A stretch of DNA of 64,000 bases from Strigamia acuminata (taxonomy: Eukaryota; Arthropoda; Chilopoda; Geophilomorpha; Linotaeniidae). Below, one piece after another: positions 39,814 through 49,267 of this stretch. The notes beneath the pieces are model-generated. The model had not been told where the DNA came from. It worked only from the letters and a program-made list of their open reading frames with translations, and ran no database searches. The translations under genes and the position numbers were made by a program. How positions within the stretch are numbered: the first letter of the stretch is position 1; each line of letters starts with the position of its first letter. The stretch covers positions 8,086,427 through 8,150,426 of the forward strand of contig OX442315.1 of NCBI GenBank assembly GCA_949358305.1, written 5' to 3'.

Positions 39814-40706
39814 ATGCCGTACGGGAAATTAGTTTCGAGTCTGGAAAGTTTGTGCTTAGCTACGATAACCACCAATTTTGACGTGATGAAATACAAATTA
39901 GCTGATCAACCGCCCGAATTTATCAATATCATATATGAAAGAGCGTGTTCGGAATTTTTATATACTTCCCGGTGCCTACCTCCGGATGTATTCGTTCATT
40001 CCGGCACCAAATCACTAAAAAAAATTGTACATGTTTCATCTGACCGTGGATCCTTTATTGGACAGAATAGGCCGCACTTGTAAAAATCTTACGGAATTAG
40101 ACTTTAATCTATTTTTTGAAATGGATCCGCATTTACCACGGCTTCGACATTTAACGTTGAAGGGCGTAAAACGCACGGATCAAGTTGTAGCTGCAATCGG
40201 GCTAAATTGTCCGCTATTGACGCAACTCTCAATCGTTTCATCGATTGTAATTACCGAATTGTCGAAATTTGTGGGTCCGGTCGAATTATACAAATCTGGA
40301 TTCTGTGTTGGTGCTGTGGGGCAACAACGTAAATATATTGCAACGACTAACCAGTGTGCGTCTGTATTGTGTTGTCGATGCAAATGTTATTGCTGAATTG
40401 CGGCTGAAAATGTTTCTGGTGCAGTGTGAGAATTTGGAAACACTACGTCTTGTCAAGTGTCATTCATTTACTGACAATTTGATCCTGGATGTTACCAAAT
40501 TGAATGGATTTTCAAATTTGAAAGTTTTGAAATTACTGTGTTGTGATTCGGTTAGTTTGACATCGATCATGAAATTGCTGGAACTGCGAAATCCTTTAAA
40601 GACGTTGGTATTAGAAGGTTGTCTTAATATACCCGTTTGTACTCATGAAGCAATTAGAATTTATGCGCAACGTCACAATTTGGATTTGACCTATCCGAAA
40701 GTATGA
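39814..40706 (+). pseudogene. BC-box/LRR gene with frameshifts and an internal deletion
   Basis: Starts MPYGKLVSSLESLC with the BC-box (S9-L10, C14, I18). A run of eight A's near 40020 marks a frameshift; family sequence continues in the next frame as MYMFHLTVDPLLDRIG. Around 40265-40300 the frame changes again, and about 90 residues of the LRR and middle segment are missing. The C-terminus is intact (LQRLTSVRLYC to HNLDLTYPKV). Confidence 0.8.
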
Positions 40707-40971
40707 GCGGGTTGAGGTAAAGTGTTTTTTTTTTAAGATTTATTATACGATTTAATTTAATTTTATGTCCACGATCCTTTGATGCCAAATAAAATCATTA
40801 AAATCCATATACCTTAAAGTTTAAAATTGTACAATGCACACAAGAGAACAGTGCCATTATTTGTTGATGATAAATAAAAACAACTGCATAGTTTTATTAT
40901 CTGTAGAAAAAATTCAAAATGTAAGATCATGTAAAACCTCCAAAAATGTATTTCTTTGTTGTATTTCACTA

Positions 40972-41107
40972 ACTGCATTCAAAAATGAAAATAAAAATTT
41001 TAGTTTAAGTGTATTTTAAGTTTTAACATGGGTTTAAACAGGAAATAATGTCATTTTTGGTTTCAAATTGAAGTAAAACACAAAATAGTTTTGTTTTTGA
41101 ATGCAGT
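40972..41107. mobile_element. Short TA-flanked MITE (second copy)
   Basis: 136 bp, actgcattcaaaaa to tttttgaatgcagt, flanked by TA (40970-40971, 41108-41109). Clear homology to 9035-9169 along its length, including ggaaataatgtcatttttgg. Confidence 0.75.
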
Positions 41108-41180
41108 TACTGTTATTTTTCTTCGGAAAATGCACGTGCCAATGTCGAATACGCAAATTTCTGTATTGGTTTAAACTAAA

Positions 41181-42356
41181 CTAAACTGCTAGGGTGGTGA
41201 GTAACTTAACTTTGAAATCCAAGTTGTTATTTGTCACATAACTTTTAATTGCTTCGTAATCGGCATCGCCTAAATTTGAACAATGTTTGATCGTCACTTT
41301 CTTCAACGGACTTCGCATTTCTATCAACTTCATGATCGACGTCAAACTAACCGAATCACACCACCGTAATTTCAAAACTTTCAAACGTGCAAAACAGTTT
41401 AATCTGGCAAGCTCCAGAATTAAATTGTCAGTAAATGCCGCACAACCTAAAACTGAAAAATTCTCTAAATTCTCACACTGAAGCAGAAGCATTTTCATTT
41501 CCAATTCAGCAACATCACAATGCAGACTCAGACTCGTTAGTCGTTGCAGTATGTTGTTGCTGCACAATGCCGAAACAGAATTTGCATCATGAAACACAAC
41601 ACCTAAAGTACGTAAATTTGGGAAACTGCTACTCAGAAACGTAAACTCGTCCTCATCCATATCTGACATCATGTACGATACTTCCTCCAACAAATAAATG
41701 CGCAAACTTCTGCTCGAACGTTGTTTTAAAACGTGAAATAGCTCCGACCAGTATTGATTTTTAAACACTTTCAAAAGAGGCAGTTGGTCGAGAATGAATA
41801 AACATACATTGACCGTGATTCGAGAGTCACCGGTGTCCAAAAACGTGAGTTTAGTACACCCACTTAACGAGTGAAATCCTGCGTCCGTAACCGCAAGACA
41901 ATCATCGCAAGAGAGGCGCGTCAATTGCCGACAATTTTGACCGATTGCGGATAGAATTTGGTCCGTGCACTTTACGCCGTGCAAGGATAAATGTTGAAGT
42001 CGTGGTAAATTTTGCAGCAGTTTGAGTAGAGATTGCGAATGAATTCCTACATCTAATGGATCAACGTGTAAACCTACGAGGTTTTTACAAACGCGGCCAA
42101 TTTTGTCCAATAAACGATTTATGGAGAGATCAAACCTGTGCAAATTCTGGAGTGAATCGGCGCCGGAATAAATGAATATTTCGTGAAGTAAGAACCACCG
42201 ACCGGTATCTAAAGAATGCTGCAACATATGTTTGTATATCATATTCGTAAACAGGGATGGTTGATCCGCTAATTTGCGTTTCATCGAACCGAAATTATTG
42301 GTTACTGTATCTAAACACATTTCTTGCAGACTCGGAGCTGATTTCTTGCACGGCAT
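41181..42356 (-). CDS. BC-box/LRR protein, putative cullin-ligase substrate receptor
   Basis: Intact 391-residue gene, start at 42356 (MPCKKSAPSLQEMC). BC-box S9-L10, C14, V18. LRRs include NLPRLQHLSLHGVKCTDQ and CTKLTFLDTGDSRITVN; the middle segment is LDQLPLLKVFKNQYWSELF and RSLRIYLLEE; the end is NNNLDFKVKLLTTLAV. Head to head with the 42535 gene, only 178 bp apart. The N-terminal half resembles the 9581 gene, while the C-terminal half (after about residue 240) resembles the 4818 and 44630 types, so it may be a recombinant. No membrane segment. Confidence 0.87.
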   Translation of the reverse strand: MPCKKSAPSLQEMCLDTVTNNFGSMKRKLADQPSLFTNMIYKHMLQHSLDTGRWFLLHEIFIYSGADSLQNLHRFDLSINRLLDKIGRVCKNLVGLHVDPLDVGIHSQSLLKLLQNLPRLQHLSLHGVKCTDQILSAIGQNCRQLTRLSCDDCLAVTDAGFHSLSGCTKLTFLDTGDSRITVNVCLFILDQLPLLKVFKNQYWSELFHVLKQRSSRSLRIYLLEEVSYMMSDMDEDEFTFLSSSFPNLRTLGVVFHDANSVSALCSNNILQRLTSLSLHCDVAELEMKMLLLQCENLENFSVLGCAAFTDNLILELARLNCFARLKVLKLRWCDSVSLTSIMKLIEMRSPLKKVTIKHCSNLGDADYEAIKSYVTNNNLDFKVKLLTTLAV

Positions 42357-42534
42357 GTCGACAAAAATCGAATGAATGAAAGACCACGTTGTCAAATCCG
42401 TTTATTAGATGAATAAGTGGCCAATGGGGGGCGCTGAAAATCCAAATGACGTATAAAGAACGTCGAAACGGTTCCTTAAATACCAAATAGTTTGGTCGTG
42501 GCTAAATTAATTCAATCGTAAGTGTTTCGTCAAC
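42357..42534. promoter_or_regulatory. 178-bp bidirectional promoter between two intact LRR genes
   Basis: One core motif, ccaatggggggcgctgaaaa at 42421-42440, lies near the middle, oriented toward the plus gene, followed by aaatgacgtataaagaacg. The minus side has only a short tcattcattc leader. Both genes are intact, so this is the best place in the window for a minimal shared promoter. Confidence 0.55.
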
Positions 42535-43725
42535 ATGCCGCGCAGGAAATCAGCTTCGAGTCTGGAAGAATTGTGTTTAGTTACGGTTTCAACAAATTTT
42601 CGCGCGATAAAACACAAATTAATGGATCAACCATCTCTATTTATTGATGCAATATATCAACGAATGTGTCGCTACTATTCTCTCAACAATGGATGCTTGC
42701 CTACAAAAATATTCCTTCAATCCGGATTGAAATCACTGAAAAATTTGCACATGTTTGATCTGTCGGTTGATCCTTTATTGCTCGACGCAGACCGCATTTG
42801 CAGAAACCTTGAAGATTTGCATTTTAAATTATTCGATTCAAAACAGTGTTTAAAAATTCTAATCAAACTGTTGACACATTCGCCACGACTTCAACATTTA
42901 TCCCTCACACGGATGAACTGCTCGGATCAAATTGTTGCTGCGATCGGTCGCAATTGTCCGCTATTGACGCGTCTCTCTATGCATCGATGCGTTGATTTAA
43001 CGGACGCAGGAATTCGCTCGATCGGCGGTTTCACCAAATTAACGTTTTTGGATATCTACGGCAGCGGAGTCACAGCCGTGGACAGTTTATTCATTCTAGA
43101 CCAACTGCCGTTTTTGAAAATGTTTCGAAATGATCACTGGAGCGAGTTATTTCGTATTCTAAAACAACGTTCGTGCACAACTTTGCGCACTTATTTATTG
43201 GAGGAACTGTGTCAACCGATGAAAGATTTCGACCAGGACGACGTCACGTTTCTGAAAACCAGTTTCCCCAATCTACGTGTTTTGTGTATTTGGGCAACTG
43301 GTACGAATCTGAATTACTTCAGAGAAAAATACGGCAAGAATATGAACTTACTGCAACGACTGACCACTCTGTGTCTGCATTGTGTAGATGGAGATGGAAA
43401 TGTTATTATGACCGAATTGCAGGTGAAAATGTTTCTGCTGCAGTGTGGGAAATTAGAAGTGTTGTATTTTACCGGTTGTCGAGCTTTAACTGACAATTTG
43501 GTTCGCGATCTTATTAAGTCGAATACTTTCGCACATGTAAGAGTTTTGAAGTTTATGTGTTGTGATTCGATGAGTTTGGCCTCGATCATGAAATTGTTGG
43601 AAATGCGAAATCCGTTGAAGGATTTGGTATTCCAAAATTGTCTTCATGTAAGCGATTTGGCTTTTAAAGAGATTGAAAGTTATGTGAAAAACCACAATTT
43701 GGATTTGAAGGTTTTAAACTTGTAG
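42535..43725 (+). CDS. BC-box/LRR protein, putative cullin-ligase substrate receptor
   Basis: Intact 396-residue gene starting MPRRKSASSLEELC. BC-box S9-L10, C14, V18; P33, F36, I40. LRRs include HSPRLQHLSLTRMNCSDQ and FTKLTFLDIYGSGVTAV; the middle segment is LDQLPFLKMFRNDHWSELF, LKQRSCTTLRTYLLEEL; end KNHNLDLKVLNL. A distinct subtype, with R3 instead of Y3 and a Cys-rich set of LRR asparagine/cysteine positions (CGKLEVLYFTGCRAL). Shares a 178-bp divergent promoter with the 42356 gene. Confidence 0.87.
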   Translation: MPRRKSASSLEELCLVTVSTNFRAIKHKLMDQPSLFIDAIYQRMCRYYSLNNGCLPTKIFLQSGLKSLKNLHMFDLSVDPLLLDADRICRNLEDLHFKLFDSKQCLKILIKLLTHSPRLQHLSLTRMNCSDQIVAAIGRNCPLLTRLSMHRCVDLTDAGIRSIGGFTKLTFLDIYGSGVTAVDSLFILDQLPFLKMFRNDHWSELFRILKQRSCTTLRTYLLEELCQPMKDFDQDDVTFLKTSFPNLRVLCIWATGTNLNYFREKYGKNMNLLQRLTTLCLHCVDGDGNVIMTELQVKMFLLQCGKLEVLYFTGCRALTDNLVRDLIKSNTFAHVRVLKFMCCDSMSLASIMKLLEMRNPLKDLVFQNCLHVSDLAFKEIESYVKNHNLDLKVLNL

Positions 43726-43949
43726 TAATTTTGTTTAACCAATACAGAAATTTGCATATCAATTTTGGTATGTAAACCCTAGACGTGTTTATGATTTTTT
43801 ACTATCAAACTGATGTACGCTATACTTTCTTGAGTGTTAAATAAATAAATAAATGTTCCAAACATTCTGTCTGCAGATATAAGATTAAATATGTTAAAAA
43901 CAAAAACATCTCCATCTTAAAAGTTCTACAACTACAAATGTCGCCGATT

Positions 43950-44035
43950 TTACCAACAGAAATATTTATTCGTTCCAGCATCAAATCACAAAAACATCTG
44001 AACATGTTTGACGTGCCAACTGCTGCTTGCTTCAA
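43950..44035 (+). pseudogene. Short internal fragment of an LRR-family gene
   Basis: Encodes PTEIFIRSSIKSQKHLNMF, matching residues about 60-80 of the family (PPEIFIHSGTKSLKNLHMF). About 28 codons only. Confidence 0.5.
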
Positions 44036-44629
44036 CTAATCTAAAGTCTAAAATTGTACAATGCACAATGAACGTGCTATTATTTGTTGATGATAAATGA
44101 ATTTATCAGTTGGGGAAAACAATTTTTCGTTTGTATAAAAACTTCAAAATGTAGAATGATGTAAAACCATCCAATCCAAGTTGTTACTTTGCAGTTGCAC
44201 ATACTGTAGTAAATCGCCATTTATCTGGGAAAAAAACGGTCATTTGTGTTACAATTCATTTATATCAGGAATATTTTGAAATGGCATGAAGTTGTTATTT
44301 AACACCTGATTTCACTCGAATAAATTTTTCATACTGTATAGTTTTATTTTGCATAAAATGGAATTTTTGGTGCATATTTTATGCTCATAAAACAAATTTT
44401 ATTTTGCATAAATATCAGATAATTACGAATAATAATTAGTGATACCGATGTTTATACATTTTTAGACAAATGTTTGCATATGGCGCAGAAGACAAAAAAA
44501 AAATGTGGAAAAAAAGTAGATTTTCCTAAAATTTTTAAGTTTATTGTCTATAAAAAAGATGTTTGACAAATACCGAAATAGAAACAAAAATTAATCAATA
44601 TGCAAAATTGTGGATTGATCTAAAATAAA
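44036..44629. other. AT-rich gene-free spacer
   Basis: No gene or known repeat recognised. The last 100 bases are the 3' flank of the minus-strand LRR gene, as at 17160-17271. Confidence 0.4.
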
Positions 44630-45805
44630 TTACCATCTCCCCTCGGAAATTAAAGCAACTTTCAAATCCAAGTTGTGACTTTTCGCATAACTTTTCATTG
44701 AATCATAAGCGAAATCCCCCAAATTAACGCAATCATTCCACATCAACTCCTTCAACGGACTTCGCATTCCCACCAATCTCATGATCGAAACCAAACTAAC
44801 CGAATCGCAACGAATTAACTTCAAAACTTTCAGATGTTTAAATCCATTCGATCCGGCAAAATCCAGAATCAAATTGTCAGTAAGAATAACACAATCTTCA
44901 ACAAGTAAAACTTGTAAATTCTCACACTGCTGCAGAAGCGTTTTCATTTGCAATTCACTCATATCATCTCCAATGTCATACAATTCTAGAGTGGTTAATC
45001 ACTGCAGTAAGTTAATGTTGTTGCTGCACAGTACCGAGGCAAAATTCAAGTCTATTATACCAAAACAGATCTCACGTAAATGTGGGAAAGTGGTGCTAAC
45101 AAACATGATGTCTTCCTGGTCGAAATAGTCGAACATTACCTCCAATAAGTAGGTGCGCGATGTTGGGTTTGATCGTTGTTTTAACGCACCAATTATGTCG
45201 CTCCACCAGGGCGATGTTTGAAACTCTTTCAAAAGAGGCAGTCCGTCTAGAAGGAACAAAAACACGTCGACTGTCAGCCCGGAACGCCGGAGATCCAAAA
45301 ACGTCAGTTTCGTGCACCCGATTAATAGACGAAATCCTGCATCGACGACTTCAGAATCATCACAAATAGAAAGTTTGGTCAATTGCGGACAATTTTGACC
45401 GATTGCGGCTACGAATTGATCCGTGCATTTTATGTAGTCCAAGGATAAATGTTGAAGTCGCGGTAAATCAGCCAACACGTTGATTACAGATTGTAAACGA
45501 ATGGATGGGTATAATACATTTAACTCTAAGGTTAAGAGGTTTTTACACACGGTGCCTATTTTATCCAATACGAGATCGATGGACGGAACAAAATTGTCCA
45601 GATACCGCAGTGATTTGGTGCCGGAATGAATGAAGATCTCCGAAGACAATTTGGTTTTCGGAAATTGCCAACACATTCGGTCGTATACCATGTCGATAAT
45701 TACGGATTTCTGATCCGCTAGTTCGTGTTCCAACGCATCGAAATTGGTGGTTACGGTATTCAAACACATTTCTTCGAGACTCGGAACCGATTTCCTGTAC
45801 GGCAT
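44630..45805 (-). pseudogene. BC-box/LRR gene with a single stop codon
   Basis: Full-length frame of 391 codons from 45805 (MPYRKSVPSLEEMC) to 44630, broken only by a TGA at 44999-45001, codon 269, where paralogs have CGA (Arg in LQRLTTL). One C-to-T change explains it. N- and C-terminal halves otherwise keep all family features: BC-box, LRRs such as LPRLQHLSLDYIKCTDQ, and segment LDGLPLLKEFQTSPWWSDI. Closest to the 17272 gene. It may be a recent or polymorphic pseudogene; a truncated 268-residue product with the N-terminal box could still be made. Confidence 0.85.
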
Positions 45806-45960
45806 GTTCACTAGAAGCACTTACGACTGAACGAACGATCAAACTATTTTCATTTATCCAGCGAGAAACGTAAGACGGACATATTTACCAACGACTGTCA
45901 TTGGTTATTTGAGTTTTCAACACCCCTATTGGGCATTTTATCAACTAATAAGTGGATTTA
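45806..45960 (-). promoter_or_regulatory. Upstream cassette of the LRR family (variant)
   Basis: Has ttttcaacacccctattggg at 45914-45933, the variant core also seen at 130-148 and 14393-14411, plus atttatccagcgagaaacg near the gene. Confidence 0.45.
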
Positions 45961-46284
45961 AAAATTAACCAATCATTGCACTGTCTTGTCCACATCCCGC
46001 GAGTACTAAATAAGCAAGGTTACTTGAATACTATACTATACTAAATAAGTGAACTGATCTTCAACCGTACAAAGAAGATAACTGTTGTAGTGTTTACAGT
46101 GATCCAAATTGTGATAGTATTCAACTAGACTGAACAATCGTTGCTATAATACAACATTCCAACAGTCTTCGCAGTAAACAAGATTTAAATAAAATTATTG
46201 AATTGAAAATTCTAAAAAGTAAACAAATAATATTTCAACAGAGTAAATTTAATTCCACGCGAAACTGTTATTCCTTTAAACAAA
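45961..46284. other. Gene-free spacer
   Basis: AT-rich; nothing recognised. Confidence 0.35.
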
Positions 46285-46660
46285 AGTGCTAATTATTTCT
46301 TCTTCGCAATTCGAATAGTCCATATTCAAGATTACGACTTACAATGGACTTGGCATCACTTGCTGTTGTAGTTTTAAGGATTGGGGAAGATTGATGTAGG
46401 GAGACACAAGAAACTCGACCATACCGTATAAGGGTTACTACGGAAGTCCCGTTACAATTTTATTCAAACGTTAAAGACGCTGAACGCCAGGTGGCGCTCT
46501 TACAAAAGTGTCATCACAGAATCTCATATTTCAACACTTGCAACGACTCGACGATCGAGCCCGGACGAATTGGCGGTCAACGTCAACTGATAAATGCTTC
46601 GGGCTCGGTAACGCGTTCAACTTAACCAGTTCAAAGACTAAATTAGCAAAGTTGCCTTTA
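46285..46660 (+). repeat. R1 repeat copy interrupted by a solo Copia LTR
   Basis: The longest R1 copy. Its left part (cgaatagtccatattcaag) matches 6352-6372, its right part (tgataaatgcttcgggctcg, then cagttcaaagactaaattag) matches 3437-3510 and 7225-7275. The solo LTR at 46364-46536 interrupts it. Confidence 0.6.
46364..46536 (-). repeat. Solo LTR of Copia-2
   Basis: 173 bp, tgttgtagtttt to atttcaaca, with direct repeats CTTGC on both sides (46359-46363 and 46537-46541). Nearly identical to 8396-8568. It results from LTR-LTR recombination of a once complete element. Confidence 0.88.
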
Positions 46661-46742
46661 TTATATTAATTTTATTGTCTATAGAAAGAGAAGAATGTTT
46701 GGAATACACACCGACGTAATTAGGTGCAAGAATTGGTCGATA

Positions 46743-47939
46743 TCATGTGTACCGGGTAACTTTCACATCCAAGTTACGTTTTTTCACATGACTTTCAATT
46801 GCTACACAAACGGACGAGTCAATACGAGCACAAAGCTGGAAGTCCAAGTCCCTCAACGGATTTCGCATTTCTAACAAGCTCACTATCGACGTCAGACCAA
46901 CCAAATTGCAACGACACAAGAACAAAACTCTCAAATTCCTAAAACAATTCAAATTGACAAGCTCGACAACCAAATCGTCGGTGAACGCCCTACAATCTGA
47001 AACAACCAAAGATTCTATATTCTCACACTCCAGCAAAAGCATTTTCAATTGCAATTTAGTAGGAAAATTTGGATCCACCACGTCCGTGTTTCTACAACAC
47101 AAACCTAGATAGGTTAATCGTTGCGTTAAGTTGACATTGATGCTGCGCATTGCCAACACCGATCTCACATTTCCAAAAGTAGAGCAAAAGTATAAACGTC
47201 GGAAATTCGGAAAACTGGCATTCAAAAACATGATGTCCTGCTCAGTGACAACTGTCATCGTGAACATCATTTCCTCCAACAAATACGTGCGCAATGTTGT
47301 GCTTGAACGTTGTTTTAGAAGACGATATAGCTCGCGCCAGCAGGTATTCCTAAACACCGTCAAAAGAGGCAATTCGTCGAGAATGAATAAACACTGCTCG
47401 GCCGTGGTTGAGTGAAAGAATATATCCAAAAACGTTAGATTTGTGCACTGGCTGAATAAACGATATCCATCCTCCGTAATTGAACTGCTGGATTGAATAG
47501 TAAGGTGCGTCAATAGCGGGCAATTGTCAACGATTGCCGCTACGAGTTGATCCGAACACTCTACGAACAAAAACAGATGTTGAAGTAGTGGTAAACGCGG
47601 AAACAGATTGGATAGAAGTTGTGGACAACTTTCTCGAGTGAATCGGTCAATGTGTAAATCCACAAGGTTTTCACAAACGCTGGCTATTCTGACCAATAAA
47701 AGATCAAAGGGGAGACTGAACATATGCAATTCCTTGAGTGATTTGGTGGCGGAATGAATGAATAATTCCGGCGGCAAACATCGATCGATCTTCGAAAATT
47801 GCCGACACATACGTTCGTATATCATACCACGAAAGATGAGTGATTGTTCCGAAAATTTGTGCGAAATCGCGTCGAAATTATTGGTTATCGTCTGCAAACA
47901 AAATTCTTGAAGAGTTGAAACGGATTTCCTGTACGGCAT
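46743..47939 (-). CDS. BC-box/LRR protein, putative cullin-ligase substrate receptor
   Basis: Intact 398-residue gene. The start at 47939 (MPYRKSVSTLQEFC) was chosen over the more distant in-frame ATG because the extra 47 residues lie in the promoter cassette. BC-box T9-L10, C14, I18. LRRs include LPLLQHLFLFVECSDQ and CTNLTFLDIFFHSTTAE; the segment is LDELPLLTVFRNTCWRELY; end KKRNLDVKVTRYT. Head to head with the Copia-broken gene at 48363, its close relative. Soluble by composition. Confidence 0.87.
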   Translation of the reverse strand: MPYRKSVSTLQEFCLQTITNNFDAISHKFSEQSLIFRGMIYERMCRQFSKIDRCLPPELFIHSATKSLKELHMFSLPFDLLLVRIASVCENLVDLHIDRFTRESCPQLLSNLFPRLPLLQHLFLFVECSDQLVAAIVDNCPLLTHLTIQSSSSITEDGYRLFSQCTNLTFLDIFFHSTTAEQCLFILDELPLLTVFRNTCWRELYRLLKQRSSTTLRTYLLEEMMFTMTVVTEQDIMFLNASFPNFRRLYFCSTFGNVRSVLAMRSINVNLTQRLTYLGLCCRNTDVVDPNFPTKLQLKMLLLECENIESLVVSDCRAFTDDLVVELVNLNCFRNLRVLFLCRCNLVGLTSIVSLLEMRNPLRDLDFQLCARIDSSVCVAIESHVKKRNLDVKVTRYT

Positions 47940-48362
47940 GTTGACTGCAAACAGCGATCGAATTAATTCAAGCACGACCAAACTGCACGTATATCCAGCT
48001 GAGGAAAACGTAAGACGTTCGTCAAACGTCGTTTGGCTTTCCTGCGCCCCCAGTGGCCAGTTTAATAAGTAGATATACAAACTTGATCATTTATTCATTC
48101 ATTCCTTCATTTTTTGCCGTTCAGGAAATCAGTAAATAAAATTATTGAATTAAAAAGTAAACAAATATGACACCAGCATTTATTTCAATATTCCACGCGT
48201 AAAAAAAAGTTTGTAAATCAACTTATTAGATGATAAACTGGCCACTGGGGGCGCAGGAAACCCAAACGACGTTTGACGAACGTCTTACGTTTTCCTCAGC
48301 TGGATAGACAAACAGTTTGGTTGGACGTGCTTGAATTAATTCGATCGCCGTTTACAGTCAAC
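47940..48362. promoter_or_regulatory. Divergent region with two opposed cassettes
   Basis: tgcgcccccagtggccag (48043-48060) faces the minus gene; gccactgggggcgcagga (48241-48258) faces the plus gene. Both are followed by gtttg and acgt-type blocks in mirrored order, so the two cassettes form an inverted repeat around about 48150. Confidence 0.55.
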
Positions 48363-48931
48363 ATGCCGTACAGGAAATCAGTTTCAACTCTTCAAGAGTT
48401 TTGTTTGCAGACGATAACCAATAATTTCTATGTGATTAAGTGGAAATTAGCGGAACAACCACTCGCCTTTCATGATATAATATACGAGCGAATGTGTCGC
48501 CAATTTCCGAACAGCGATCGATGTTTGCCGCCGGAATTATTCATTCATTCCGCCACCAAATCACTCAAGAACTTGTACATGTTCGATCTGCCCTTTGATC
48601 ATTTAATGGTCAGAATAGACCGCCTTTGTGAAAACCTTGTGGATTTAAACATTGAACGATTCAATCCAGAAATTTGTGAACAACTTCTAACGAAAGTGTT
48701 GCCGCGTTTACCACTACTCCAACGGTTGTCTTTGCACGTAAAGTGCACGGATCGACTCGTAGCGGCAATCGTTGACAATTGTCCGTTATTGACGCATCTT
48801 TCTATTCATTCCTGCAGTTCAATAACGGAGGCAGGACATCGTTTATTCGGCCGGTGCACGAATCTAACGTCTTTGACTATCTACTTTCCCTCAATGACGG
48901 CCGAGCTGTGTTTATTCATTCTCGACGAATT

Positions 48932-49146
48932 TGTAGTTTTTGTTCTAATATGTTGGAGGCATAAAAATGGAGACGCGTGGTTTTTTGGTGAAATATTAAC
49001 AGTGATGGTTTTAATCTAAAACAGATGTTTAAAAGTGCGCGGAGCACTAAATACAAAACAGGGCACTGATTGGTCAGTGCCAAATACAGGTGCACAGGTG
49101 GTAAAGACACCTGGCGGACAGGAATATAACATTCAATAAAACAACA
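48932..49146 (-). repeat. 3' LTR of Copia-1
   Basis: 215 bp, tgtagtttttgttc to aataaaacaaca on the plus strand. An internal inverted repeat (cactgattggtcagtg) is present. Same sequence as 53174-53388. Confidence 0.93.
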
Positions 49147-49267
49147 CTTCCCCTGAATGGCAATATTCCTACATTTCAAAATTCAAAACATTTTTCTTAA
49201 GCAATTTAGACATTTAAACATTAAAGTATTCATTCACAAACAATTCAAATATTAAAAACAATATTTC

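Noticed and set aside
46743-48080. An N-terminally extended LRR protein starting at 48080
   Set aside because: The extra 47 codons overlap the conserved promoter cassette and are absent from paralogs; the ATG at 47939 fits all relatives. The same reasoning was applied at 10801, 14641, 18459, 42395 and 45820.
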